Notes under the pieces: generated by a model
Told to the model about the DNA's origin: nothing
Seen by the model: only the letters and a program-made list of their open reading frames with translations
Database searches by the model: none
Translations under genes and position numbers: made by a program
Part shown: one piece after another, positions 29,301-38,419 of the stretch
How positions within the stretch are numbered: the first letter of the stretch is position 1
Layout: every line of letters begins with the position of its first letter
Assembly: GCA_947568835.1 (NCBI GenBank)
Contig: OX387606.1
Span: forward strand, 5,394,001-5,458,000
Direction of reading: 5' to 3'
DNA length: 64,000 nt
Source of the DNA: Protonemura montana
Lineage: Eukaryota; Arthropoda; Insecta; Plecoptera; Nemouridae

Positions 29301-30336
29301 AGTAAGCCCGACGACGCATTACGCAGTGCGCGACGACGCATGCCTATGTAATCTTATCGCTTCTGCTATGTCAAGAAGATGTTGCTAGTGACGACCAAAC
29401 CTCAAAAAGGTTGATACTAGATAATGACGATAAAACATCTCTGCGCATCTTGCAACACTCGGACTGTCATTATCTTAGAGCATTCCGAAATGAGGCGCAG
29501 TGGTAAATAGCAGGACTGTGTGCAGAAGAAAATATAGAGATACGGGGCAGATTGATATCAAAAGCAACGATAAGTAGCACCAATATCAAAGTGGGAGAAG
29601 TCAAACACGGCACTGTTAATGTGTGTTTGCACTAAATAGAGTGATCATATGAGGAAGTAGGAATGTATCAGGCGCAAGTATATAACTAGGTCAAAGATAT
29701 GGGGATCCAAATTGGTTCTATGATACGACGGGACGTCGTTTTGAAGATTAATTTACTTTCTTGTCATGTTTACGGCTTACGCCTAAATATAATACGGCTG
29801 GTAGAGTCATAATTTCTCATAAAAGCTCCATATCTCCATATCAAGCTAGAGTGACCATACACTAAATGGGGTTGCTTCTTCGAATACTATTAATCTTGGG
29901 GTTTTCAAGTAAAGTTCACATAATTTAGAGTTATGATTGTCTAAAACTTGCGTATCCTTGATAACTTAACATTTCCTTGTGTGACGTAACCTTCAGTGCC
30001 ACGCCCATGAATATCACAACCCTTGAAGATTCACTAAAAATACTCACAGTAGTCGCTCGGGAATTCCCCGTAAACTATATTGCCCCGCTTTTGCTCAGGT
30101 TCTCTAGGGGCTTGGTATGGTCTCTCGTGGTCCTCCAGCGGCTCCCGGTCTCGAATGTCTTCAGACATAGGGCCCGCCTTCAGCCGAGAAGGTATCTCTG
30201 ACTCCTCGGCCACCACTTTCTTCGTCACCTCATCTTCTACGGGCTTTGCTGAACTCGAGGTGTCGGTCTGTGCTGTCACCACTGCAAACAGGACGAATGC
30301 GAAAACGATTCCTTCAATGCACTTGTGTCGCGACAT
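14304..30336 (-). CDS. mesh: Mesh: septate-junction transmembrane protein, distal C-terminus isoform
   Basis: Eighteen exons, 5' to 3': 30336-30048, 27373-27129, 26824-26689, 26397-26168, 25566-25429, 24993-24825, 24427-24170, 23714-23521, 23240-23089, 22624-22210, 21247-21100, 20631-20414, 19837-19729, 19345-19079, 18694-18401, 16922-16740, 14900-14653 and 14456-14304. Together they total 3846 nt (1281 residues). ATG at 30336 starts MSRHKC and a hydrophobic signal peptide; an earlier in-frame ATG would mask it. Domains: NIDO about 180-346, TIG/IPT 403-488, AMOP 604-790, von Willebrand D from about 793 ([11 protein letters not shown]), sushi 1089-1148, one transmembrane helix near 1155-1178, then a short basic/acidic tail ending VTEIN. 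In Drosophila, Mesh organises smooth septate junctions of gut epithelium. Every intron phase matches. A GATA cluster precedes the start. Introns carry LINE and SINE insertions but all splice sites are intact. Confidence 0.96.
15227..15232 (-). terminator. AATAAA poly(A) signal for proximal mesh isoform
   Basis: The - strand reads AATAAA 175 nt beyond the stop at 15407 and before the distal TM exon. That placement fits a short 3' UTR for the alternative isoform. Confidence 0.55.
15407..16290 (-). CDS. mesh: Mesh alternative terminal exon: second TM helix and long Ser/Arg tail
   Basis: This exon has the same acceptor phase as the exon at 14900. It begins with a nearly identical juxtamembrane stretch ([10 protein letters not shown] here, [10 protein letters not shown] there), then a different helix ([17 protein letters not shown] against [17 protein letters not shown]). 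It stays open for 294 codons to a stop at 15407, giving a 1442-residue protein. The tail is unlike the distal one: 64 residues after the helix it turns basic and Ser-rich, then carries five 16-residue repeats (15578-15799). An AATAAA on - at 15232-15227 lies 175 nt past the stop. The exon therefore looks like a mutually exclusive 3' terminal exon that arose by duplication of the TM exon. Isoform use is inference; the coding frame and signals are seen directly. Confidence 0.85.
15578..15799 (-). repeat. Five tandem 48-bp coding repeats in the mesh proximal tail
   Basis: The frame reads five units of the type RDSDxSSIVRxRPRSQ; the first is [16 protein letters not shown] and the last is cut short at SSIVRPK. 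The DNA copies have drifted mostly at synonymous sites. The unit is rich in Ser next to Arg/Asp, so it could be a multiple phosphorylation or docking array. That function is inference. Confidence 0.85.
16938..18158 (-). mobile_element. Deleted non-LTR retrotransposon with APE-type endonuclease
   Basis: On - a frame from about 17890 to 17054 encodes an exonuclease-endonuclease-phosphatase domain: [48 protein letters not shown] and GMSDHKAV. It stops at 17054, about 75 residues after the domain. It then passes straight into a 3' tail of ATACA/AATAC-type repeats near 16940-16965. The reverse transcriptase is absent, so this is an internal-deletion derivative. A preceding frame (18158-17841) may be an ORF1 remnant. 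CAGAAAAT at 16930-16937 and 18101-18108 is a weak candidate target duplication. It sits in the mesh intron 15 bp from the acceptor at 16923. Confidence 0.85.
18875..19068 (-). mobile_element. 5S-SINE family fragment in mesh intron
   Basis: This is a diverged partial copy of the SINE at 43331-43771. It shares the blocks gctcgtagcctactcttg, agagcaccaagggg, gacggtacaa and a trace of the cctctc...gaac block. The 5S-like head is missing. It ends about 10 bp from the donor of the mesh exon 19345-19079, which remains consensus (gtaagt). Confidence 0.8.
19945..20105. repeat. AT-rich tract with interspersed TAACTGTA units
   Basis: This mesh intron holds alternating TA runs and several TAACTGTA or TACTGTAACTGTA units in both orientations, including the palindrome tacctatatataggta. 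It looks like an expanded microsatellite that can fold back. Confidence 0.7.
21471..21938 (-). mobile_element. 5'-truncated LINE with 13-bp target-site duplication
   Basis: The insert is flanked by exact copies of ATGACCCTCTATG at 21458-21470 and 21939-21951. On -, 21933-21784 encodes the C-terminus of a reverse-transcriptase ORF ([40 protein letters not shown], stop). This is the typical end of CR1/jockey-like polyproteins. A 3' UTR follows, and the insert ends in ATAC repeats at 21471. It is a classic truncated target-primed insertion in a mesh intron. Confidence 0.9.
21521..21711 (-). repeat. Direct 74-bp duplication inside LINE 3' UTR
   Basis: 21521-21594 and 21638-21711 are identical except for one base (aaaagaaact against aaaaggaact). 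A pure AT linker separates them. Both begin at aatataataaagtattt. Confidence 0.9.
27374..30047. other. First intron of mesh
   Basis: This 2.7-kb intron lies between the signal-peptide exon and the first extracellular exon. Apart from the SINE at 28110-28501 I see no coding sequence. The tRNA-like promoter boxes near 28690 do not fold into a tRNA. Confidence 0.7.
28110..28501 (-). mobile_element. 5S-headed SINE, nearly complete copy
   Basis: Read on -, it starts with a 5S-like head (gaggtcaccgaagtta, ggtactggatgggtgac) and continues through the family body (ctctcccgaac, aaggacg..acaacgc, gagcaccaagggaac and cctaacttagcctag as read on +). It ends at gttttgtcaacgggcc without the GTTAAACCCC tail. 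No target duplication was found. Confidence 0.88.
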
Positions 30337-30480
30337 TGTCGAACGAACAGAGCTGTCGCTAGCACTGAACGCAATTGGGATAAATGTTTTAATCATCCAC
30401 CTCTCAGTGTTTTAGATTAGAAATTATTACAATCCTTATCTATGGTGAGATAAGATAGACACATTAACGTGAACATCATC
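30337..30480 (-). promoter_or_regulatory. Mesh proximal promoter with GATA cluster
   Basis: Three GATA-type motifs lie within 23 bp: TTATCT at 30436-30441 and AGATAAGATAG at 30448-30458. They sit about 100-120 bp upstream of the mesh ATG. GATA factors drive many insect midgut genes and Mesh is a gut junction protein, so the cluster fits. The transcription start is not identifiable. Confidence 0.5.
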
Positions 30481-31869
30481 AGCTATAGGTGTACTCTTGG
30501 CATTGTTGGGTAATTTACGTGGAGACGAATTTTAGTGGTGAAACTGAGAAGCGATGACGCATCGTAGCGATGTCACTGACTGATTTTGTAAAATTTCTAA
30601 ACGGTGATGAATTTCGAGGCCTCCCACTTAGAAATCCGATGCGTGAATCAATTATTGCGAAGTTTGTGCGTATCTGTTGATAGGCGGAAGGAAGTCCTCA
30701 TAGGTGTTAATTATCTTCGTTCGTCATCAGTTGATGAATAAGCCTGGCTAAATCCAGTAATTGCATTTGATATATGAATGAGTCAACATCAATTTCAACA
30801 ATTTCAACTCGATATTATTGCACCTGCTAACACGGGATCTTTCTAGGTTGTCAATAATGTAAACATGTTCGTGCAAGGTTCGAGAGAATCATGGACAGTT
30901 ACATTTTAATTGATATCTTGTGTAGTTGCATGTCGCTGAGCAGTTCCATGCTATTGTTTTTAGGAAATATTATTTCACCAACACAGACCCGCTATATAAT
31001 TGGTTTGTTTTGTTCTAGATGTTGCATTGGTTAAAGAAAATAAGCAGTTACATCAGTTTTAATTACTGTTAGAGATGGGACTGGTACGGTGTACAATCGG
31101 TGGTCTGGCCGTTCATGCAGAAGTCTTTGCGAACATTCTACGTGTGGGGTTTCGCTCGCAAAAATTATATTTTACCGTTAGCCGTTCGTTCGCTTGTTTT
31201 CAAACAATACTGCGAAACGGTATTTCATCAATTTGATTCATTGTTACACTTCAATCAAGCCGCGGACACTGAAAAGAGCACGAAGATTCTTAATTTTACA
31301 CTTGCATCATTTGCATTATTAGTTCCAGTACCTCTTGTTGCAAGTTGAATCCAGATGATAGCTGGGCTTGGTTGAACTACCTGTACATATCCCAGTGACA
31401 GGTTGTTTGGTCTACAGTCTAGTCCGTGAGAAAAGATACCATTTCAAAGCCATTTATGGTTTAGAAGATACAATTTATGGCTTTGATTTGGTATATTCTC
31501 TTACTGAATGGGCATGGTATCTATCTGAAAAAATAAGCCAGATTTAATTCGAAAGGAATTCATTTCTAAAAGGAAACTAAGAGTGATAAAGATCACAAAA
31601 AAAAAACCACATCGTTATCCAAATGTCTACGTTTGCCAATGATTTTGCCCCTCTTTTGATAGGTACATATGAGCAAAGGAAAATCCCGAAAAGTGTGATT
31701 AAATGCTAGGACATATTCTCTACAGTGATCTTTTTCCCAAAACTCGTCCATCGCGATTTCCTTTACCTGTACAATACTTGTCTAAAACTTTCGATCGCTC
31801 ATCATTAACATTATTATTTCTACCGCGATGAGCTCATAATTCAATCTTTTCTACGCCTATCGATGAGAA
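30481..31869. other. Intergenic region between mesh and the metallothionein cluster
   Basis: The two flanking genes are divergent. This 1.4-kb stretch is AT-rich, and I found no homology, RNA gene or repeat in it. Short ORFs here (for example 31100-31348) have no recognisable features. Confidence 0.6.
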
Positions 31870-31885
31870 CGTGATAAGCGTACCC

Positions 31886-32128
31886 GTGATAACATATCAA
31901 AGTCATCTGTGTCACGTCACATGTGTAGTATCTTTGCTTGGCAGGAGTGTACTTCAAATGGTTGCCCTGCGCACGGTATGGATTCCACCGCTTGATTGAA
32001 GAAACGCTAGACAATCGAGTGCTCGCGGTACTAATTCAATGCCAGTGCGACGCAGATCATGTTGCATTTGCGCACGGCGTGTGCTTTGGTGTGAGTATAA
32101 AAGTGACAAGCTGTCCGATTGGCACAGT
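31886..32128 (+). promoter_or_regulatory. Metallothionein 1 promoter: GATA, CRE-like, two MREs, TATA
   Basis: In order: GTGATAACATATCA at 31886-31899, TGTCACGTCA at 31910-31919, MRE cores TGCGCAC at 31968-31974 and 32069-32075, and TATAAAA at 32096-32102. The expected start is near 32127 (gcacagtatatt). MRE consensus TGCRCNC is bound by MTF-1. Apart from the MRE at 31968, these elements recur in order before the second copy at 34890. Confidence 0.75.
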
Positions 32129-32192
32129 ATATTGGGAGCTCTCTGCTGATTTCAACCGTTTCTGATCAAAGAGAAGAAGGAATTTATCGAAG

Positions 32193-32768
32193 ATGCCTGG
32201 ACCAGATAAATGCTGTGATAATGGAGCTGGTAAGAATACATTTTATCTTGAAGTATCTGAGAAATAACGAGATTTTCATTATAATTTTTTGCGACTTGCT
32301 GGTCTACATACAATTGCGGATAGCTGACTTATATTCTGGGTTTACAATTCTAGATGGCGAAAAATCAATTTTGAGCTAGAAATTCATAGTCAGATGTTTT
32401 TTTTTTTGGAATTTCGCCAAAGAGTGTTAATTAACTTAAAATGTAAATTCGTGGCCTTGAAAAAAATGGATCTCGTTCCTTGCTTGAACAATTCTTAAGA
32501 AACAAAATCCTTGTCAAATATTATCATCTGCTTTGTGAGGAGCGAATGTCTATGCTGCCGGCCAGTGGTACCTGGAGGGAGTGAGGGGAGAAGGATATAA
32601 AATCCATTGAAGCCCATAGGGATGCAAAGGAATTCGTCTAAAAATTGCGAGTAGAGTTTTGACTTGTGTGTGATTTTGTATGCAATTGTTGCAGGCTGCC
32701 AGGGGTGCAACTGTGGGTCGGCCTGCAGCTGCGGTTCAACATGCAACTGCAGCGGCACCAAGAAGTGA
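32193..32768 (+). CDS. Metallothionein 1 (36 residues, 9 Cys)
   Basis: Two exons, 32193-32229 and 32695-32768, join at a phase-1 Gly codon and give 36 residues beginning MPGPDKCCDNGAG. Cysteines are at 7, 8, 14, 17, 19, 23, 25, 29 and 31, in CC, CxxC and repeated CxC patterns. There are no aromatic residues or His. Nine Cys is typical of a single beta-type metal-thiolate domain, so it probably binds Cu, Zn or Cd in the cytosol. Ser, Gly and Lys fill the gaps and the end is GTKK. It lies in tandem with two more metallothionein genes. It differs from the second copy only at residue 9 (Asp for Glu). The start is fixed by the shared MPGP N-terminus and a TATA box 91 bp upstream. Confidence 0.93.
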
Positions 32769-32998
32769 ACCGCGCAGCCATACGATGTCAGTCACCGCAG
32801 CGCTGCACGCTGATACAATTACCCGCACTTGCACACATTGATTATTACCAGTTTAATACACAATGAGCTAACGAGCTGCTAATTGAAAAGTCATCAAAAT
32901 AACTCCAATCATGCTTTATTATCCTGTCTGATCGCTATGAAAATGGAATATATTTTTAAAACCAACGAAGTTTATAATGTTTTTGTAATCTAAATAAA
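32769..32998 (+). promoter_or_regulatory. Metallothionein 1 3' UTR with two MRE-like cores and poly(A) signal
   Basis: The first 127 nt after the stop are almost identical to the second gene's 3' UTR. They contain TGCACGC at 32804-32810 and TGCACAC at 32830-32836, both matching TGCRCNC. AATAAA is at 32993-32998. Confidence 0.65.
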
Positions 32999-33200
32999 AA
33001 CAATTTTTTTAGATTATTAGTGTCACTTTATTTATTTTAACTGACATCTTTCACACTTATCGCTCGAATATCCATTGTCTAGTTCACAATTATTTCGCTC
33101 TTTGCGATGGATATGTTGTGATACATATGCTCTCCAACTTAACAGGTAAAGTCAGAGAGCTAGCGTTAAATTCAAACTTTCTGCAGAGCAACGAGCCGGT

Positions 33201-33383
33201 AACACGAAGTGACAGTAGGTGCCACCTGATGGCACTTCCAGCCGTCTTTTTTAACAAACCTCTACAATAAATTACGACAAATACGACAATGAACTGGTTT
33301 CAAATGCGAGAAATCTGCGAGAAATCATCCAATTTTGTCGATAAAGTAGTCATTTGGTAGCTATTTCCTGCGACGACAGTTTA
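33201..33383 (+). repeat. Dispersed repeat with CTCF-like core, copy 1
   Basis: The copy begins with aacacg and the motif GCCACCTGATGGCAC (33221-33235). It then has ttttttaacaaacctctac, attacgac and, after about 80 bp, aaagtagtcatttgg and cctgcgacgacag. The same blocks in the same order occur at 62985-63250 and, inverted, at 59845-60006. Confidence 0.82.
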
Positions 33384-33479
33384 GCTCTAGCACAGGCCCT
33401 CTGATGCCTATAAACTCAATGGTTTTATTAATAGCGCCATTATCCAGATTGATTGATTTGTGGTTTGTCCTCGTGCCCT

Positions 33480-33850
33480 GTGGTGTTGCACTGCTCTGAC
33501 AACGGGACCTGTGGCTTGGTGATAAATAGTGTGGGTGAACGAGCGGGTAATGTGAGGCCATGAACTTAACCTTGTCTATAGGAGGGAACAGGGGTCGAAC
33601 TACCAGTAAAAAGAACATAGTGGTACCATCGACAAGTTAAGTTCCTACAGAAGGACGGAAAGCTCAAACAGCAGGATTCCTCCACTAATCTATAATACGT
33701 TGTCGAGGTTTTGGAAGTTAAATCTGATGATGAGATCTTGGATAGAGTTGGACCATGGTCATGTACATGACGTGGTCATCTCATCCAAATCCAAATCAGC
33801 ACAATTTTGCTCAAATTTTGGTTTCTTGCGATAGTGCGAATTTTCAGGCT
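33480..33850 (-). mobile_element. Old, diverged 5S-SINE copy
   Basis: Family blocks are still visible: ctctgacaacgggacc, agaaggacgg, caaacagcaggattcctcc, and a worn 5S-like end (aatcagcacaattttgct). It is the most diverged copy I found and has no target duplication. Confidence 0.65.
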
Positions 33851-34880
33851 CGGTATATTTATCGAAGAGCTAGAGGGAGACCATAAACAGTGCCGAAAAC
33901 GCCAATATTTTCCTGAAAATCAAGCCCAGTGGTAATCCGTGGTGAAATCCGTATGATTCGTGCGTAATATTGCGTGCACGCGAACTACTGGTGATAAATG
34001 AATAATTGCACATGCAGGGTTCATGTTAAAATTTAATTAATATATAGCTGAAATTAAGAAGAGTTTTAGGAATGAAACCACAATCTATAGAAGTATGATT
34101 TGGAGTTGTGTTGGGCGTCTCACCCATCCTCCCATCCACCGTCCACGAATGACACTTGGAGCGGTGCAGCAAGATTGTTTACCGATGTCTGAAGGGGGCA
34201 GAACCCCCAAATTACAGAGCACATTAATGTTGTCATCGTGGGACGAGGGAGGCAATAGATATGCATGTTTTAGACGTTATCCAATAAAGTGCAATTAAAG
34301 CAAATTGCTATGGTCCTTCGACTCTGCCTTTCTTCGACCTTCTGGACCACGCGCTAGGCCACGCTAAGTAACGCTTAACAACACAAGAGAAAGAGAAAGA
34401 GAGCGATAGTTTGTGGAAATGAGGAAAAAGTATGTAAACATCGCAGAGGTGCGAAAGTCTGACTCCAAGGTCAATCATCCGAGAGGTATCAATGACCTTT
34501 TAAAATTGGTGCCCAAACGGGAAAACGAACCCCGTTCTTCACCGCTCTACTCCTTAGAGATCCTCCATTCTTATCAAATTCACCAAAATTCTCTCATATA
34601 TGAAATTTTCAAGTAGAACAATTGATTAGAGCAACATTTGCGAAGATCGGGATTTGATTCACCCTTTAGCACCAATTTTTGAGAGGTTATCACTGTTCCT
34701 AATAACAAAAAACATTTAATATCTTCGGATATTCAGCAAGATTTCGATTTTCAAATAGCAATTGCAAATTGAATCAGATTTCACAGCATATTCAATTTTG
34801 TTTTCGTCACAATTCATTGTAGCAGGAGAATGAATGAGTCGCCCAATCTAGAACAGTCTTTCATAGCGATATATTGGGAA
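33851..34880. other. Intergenic region between metallothionein 1 and 2
   Basis: AT-rich unique sequence with a short purine-rich run (gagaaagagaaagagag) near 34385. No gene or complete repeat is recognisable. The duplicated promoter block starts just after it. Confidence 0.55.
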
Positions 34881-34889
34881 TGTACACCT

Positions 34890-35100
34890 GTGATAACATA
34901 TCAGCTAACCTCCATGTCACGTCATATTGTTTGTTATCAATGGGTGTACCACGTGCTTGCTCTGATTCAAGCAATGCGAGACAATCGAGTGCTCTTGGTA
35001 CTAATTCACAGCCAGTGCGACGCAAAACTTGTTGCATTTGCACACGGTGAGTGTTGATGTGGGTATAAAAGTGGCACGCTGTCCGATTGGCACAGTATAT
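34890..35100 (+). promoter_or_regulatory. Metallothionein 2 promoter: GATA, CRE-like, MRE, TATA
   Basis: GTGATAACATATCA is at 34890-34903, TGTCACGTCA at 34915-34924, MRE TGCACAC at 35039-35045 and TATAAAA at 35064-35070. The upstream MRE of copy 1 is missing. From gacaatcgagtgct to the ATG the two promoters align well. Confidence 0.75.
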
Positions 35101-35156
35101 TGACAGCTCTCTGCTGATTTCAACCGTTTCTAAAGAGAAAAAGGAATTTATCGAAG

Positions 35157-36007
35157 ATGCCTGGACCAGATAAATGCTGTGAGAATGGAGCTGGTAAGAA
35201 CACATTTAAAGTGTTTCTTTTTTTTTATAAATTAGTAACGCATTTTGTTGTTCAGATTTTTCCTATTCCTAAGGTCATTTCCAAAATGACCAAATGGTAT
35301 ACACGGAGTGGTTCTTCTACTTATCTAACCATGTGTTTGTTTGCAAATATGGAAGTAACTATGTTTACCCATAGAAGCATAAGGAAACATGGTTTTACAG
35401 GCTCTGTCCGGCGAATCTCAGCACAATTGAATCTCATATGCTTGAAAGTAATTTTTTTTTTGTTTTCATGGTCGGCAAAAGTAAAAAAAAAAGTAAATCT
35501 TTGTACGTAGTCATTTTAAATTAATATTAAATAACTATATTCGAAGTTGGTTTTAGCTGAGGTATTTGAAAAAGACGACAAATGATTTGGCAGATCATTT
35601 CATACAGTCGAATGCCTTGAATGTAAAGATTTCTACTCATTTAAAAAGAAATAGATGAAACATAAATTATTTAAAAACACACTCAGCGTAGGAAAGCAGT
35701 GGTTGAACTTCTAAACAGAAAAAAATGTGTGATAAGCAAATTATTATGTTGTTACTGGAAATTGTTAATTTCATGCTTAAAATTTGAACGTTATTTCCTA
35801 CTGAAAACTGTGAATTCAAGTGAAATGATTCCAACCCTTGTAGCTTGTAGGCAAAGAATTTGATTGGATGTTATGGGGGCGTTATCAAATGACATTTATC
35901 TTAATACTAATTGAATTTCTGGGTTTATTGCAGGCTGCCAGGGGTGCAACTGCGGGTCGGCCTGCAGCTGCGGTTCAACATGCAACTGCAGCGGCACCAA
36001 GAAGTGA
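35157..36007 (+). CDS. Metallothionein 2 (36 residues, 9 Cys)
   Basis: Exons 35157-35193 and 35934-36007 encode 36 residues identical to metallothionein 1 except Glu at residue 9. Exon 2 differs from copy 1 by one synonymous base (tgt to tgc). The 740-nt intron has no alignable sequence with the 465-nt intron of copy 1. It should bind metal through the same nine Cys (CC, CxxC, three CxC). A canonical TATA lies 87 bp before the ATG and the poly(A) signal is near 36137. The gene is intact, with no sign of pseudogenisation. Confidence 0.93.
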
Positions 36008-36142
36008 CCGCGCAGCCGGACGATGTCAGTCACCGCAGCGCTGCACGCTGATACAATTACCCGCACTTGCACACATTGATTATTACCAGTTTAATACACA
36101 ATGAGCTAACGAGCTGCTAATTGAAAAGCTAATCGAAATAAA
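36008..36142 (+). terminator. Metallothionein 2 3' UTR and poly(A) signal
   Basis: The UTR matches copy 1 for about 127 nt, including MRE-like TGCACGC (36042-36048) and TGCACAC (36068-36074). AATAAA is at 36137-36142, earlier than in copy 1, because the homology ends at ctaattgaaaag. Confidence 0.65.
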
Positions 36143-36386
36143 ACTGCAATTATGTTTCAAATTATCAAGTATCAGCTCTCACGAATGATTTGTACAGCTA
36201 TTTTAGATTCCTAAATCAAAATTATTCTATGCTTTAAAAATGTAATATAATAATTCAGCTTACATTTTTAATTTGCAACTTTTTAGACCTTATAATCCTA
36301 TACCTTATTTTTAATACTGTCCATCTTCAATAAACTTTAGTTTATCTCAAGGTATCTTCTGACTATCTACAACTCTATTTTGTTAC

Positions 36387-36455
36387 GGGAGAAAGGGAGC
36401 TCGTCATCTTGAGGGGGGGGGGGGAGGGGGGCAAGATGACGATCCCCTTTCTCCC
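36387..36455. repeat. Long interrupted hairpin with a poly-G loop
   Basis: Arms gggagaaaggg (36387-36397) and cgtcatcttg (36402-36411) pair with caagatgacg (36432-36441) and ccctttctccc (36445-36455). The 20-nt loop is almost pure G with one internal A and could form a G-quadruplex on the + strand. It lies about 380 bp past the metallothionein 2 stop. Confidence 0.85.
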
Positions 36456-36994
36456 TATCTCTGTACCCTCCTTTCAGGGACCGACCAAAAAAGCCGAGAT
36501 TATAAGGAGGATATCATTTCTACATAGACAGTAAATCAGTGTATTTCTCTCGTTCCTCTGTCCTAGATTGAAGCGAGCTTTTCGCTTCAAGAAATAATGT
36601 TCAATCAAATTCCAGCTCCACCCAACTTTCCAATATGGTTTTCAATAGATCGCATGCTATTGTGTATTCCTGATCAGTGAATTCCTCGGCCAATAATTTC
36701 ATCACAAGTACTGTGTTTTCTAAAACAGTTCAATTCTGACCTAGAGGTGGGCAATCAACGTCGGTCGTCATCACACTCTTCCAAAAATCAGTCGCAGCAG
36801 GAAAAATTCATAAGAAAACAACATACGTCATCAAATATGAGCATTCAGAGAAATCCTGCGCAACTTGAGACTCCGTCTCTTCGCTGTGCCCTATACGCTT
36901 TACGCTCGACGAGGACACGAACTAATGACTCGGATAATTAGCAATGAGTCGTTCGGTAAACACGCTCGGTGTCCGCCTCAACGCGTCACGAGTT

Positions 36995-37065
36995 TGCACT
37001 CGTTGACGCTCGAGTGCAGATTGCACGCGCATCCATGCGCAGCCGTGCGCAGCAGATTTGCGCGC
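36995..37065. promoter_or_regulatory. Cluster of five MRE-consensus sites
   Basis: Matches to TGCRCNC: TGCACTC 36995-37001 (+), TGCACTC 37012-37018 (-), TGCACGC 37022-37028 (+), TGCGCAC 37045-37051 (-) and TGCGCGC 37059-37065 (+). The cluster is about 1 kb past metallothionein 2 and 1.4 kb before metallothionein 3, in a GC-rich island. It may be an MTF-1-bound enhancer. The motifs are seen; the function is inferred. Confidence 0.6.
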
Positions 37066-38419
37066 GGTCTACCCATGGTTTAGCGGGCGGTGTGAACGAA
37101 ATTACTCAGACTTTTGCAGCGGCGTTTATGAGATTACAAGATTACGAAGCGAGTAATAGCGACAAAAGCATAGAAGAATGTCAGGAAACGATCGTCGAGT
37201 TCCGACTCTGATGGCGTTCGCATTATGTGGGCGGCTGTGCATTATTTCTGTTAGTACCGGCATTTTGCTTAAATGTCAAAGAGGCAATGACACTGAAACT
37301 TAGCCAGCATAAACATAAAATTATCGATCGTGTTTCCCCGTAGAAACAGTACGTTTACACGTTCTAGATTTCAATACTCATTTTTTCCATGAACCTAACT
37401 GCAAGCATTTTTGCGATATTGTACAGCTATAGTTCGTGAATATTTTCGTTCAAATTGGCGTTGTTATGGCTTGTTAGTCGTTGTACTGGTTTTCAATGTA
37501 CCTTATAACCTTCCGCTCCAGTTTCCAATAATGTTTCTATGTTTGACAATGGTATTATGATTATGATTTGACTGTCGTTTGTTGACCATTATCTTGGCAT
37601 TACTGGAATTGTTGTTGGTATGGCAACCTTTGCTGCCGGCGACTGTCCAGAATTCGAGGAAGTCACGTGAAGAGACGCACGTATGCGATGAATGAAGTGC
37701 ACGACATTCCTGATCAAGTAAGGGTACGGGTCCTTGCAAGGAATTCCAATTTTGACTCCCAGCGTTCAGATATTTCGACTGCGAGTTGCTGGTTGACTTC
37801 CTGATTGGCTCAAGTCATACAGATCCGTACAGCGTCATTCAGTAATGCAGTCATACAGTCATGCAGTCATACAGTCATCCAGAGTCAGTCATCCAGAGTT
37901 AGTGAATGTAGATGAGATTACTCGAAAATTAGAAAAGAAATTTGGCAAATCGGTTTGATCTCTTTGTGTGACTATCAATATTTCAGTGTTATATTATGGT
38001 TGTGTTACATTCAGAATTCTTTTAAGAAAATGGGTTCCACAAGACACAAAATTATGAAATCTAATCCAGGGCAAAAAAATCGCCGATATCATTAGAACAA
38101 TTTTATGCTTGCGATTTCGGGGTCCGGCTATATGAATGGTAATCAGATGATCACGATCGAGAGGTGAATCATGTTCCAACGATGCAACGTTTGGAACTCG
38201 CTAGAAGATTCCGTTCCTTGGAAGGTACTACGATGAGTTGTTCTCGGTCTGATTGTTGCCCTCCGGTCACTGCCCTCCCCCCTTTGCTTCTCCCCGCCGC
38301 TACAACGGCGCGCCGCCGAATGGATAAGTATCGACGACTTCGGGGGTTACTCACAGTCGACGTTCAGACTTCAAGCAGTCAACTTCTACCAGTTTGTAGC
38401 AAGATTTGTGAGTGTTACA
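37066..38419. other. Region upstream of metallothionein 3
   Basis: It includes a short tandem array of cagtcatN units at about 37848-37881 and a GC-rich segment at 38240-38400 that is probably the promoter or 5' leader. No TATA box or proximal MRE was found before the ATG. An open frame at 38164-38454 runs through the ATG region in another frame and is not convincing. Confidence 0.5.

Noticed and set aside
30034..30396. Longer mesh N-terminus starting MIKTFIPIAF
   Set aside because: The extra 20 residues would precede the clear signal peptide at MSRHKC; the downstream ATG fits a secreted N-terminus better.
31100..31348. 82-codon open frame between mesh and metallothionein 1
   Set aside because: No homology recognised and no promoter or poly(A) context; kept as unsupported.
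36747..37211. Overlapping open frames in the GC-rich part upstream of metallothionein 3
   Set aside because: They overlap each other in different frames and match no family; they reflect base composition around the MRE cluster.
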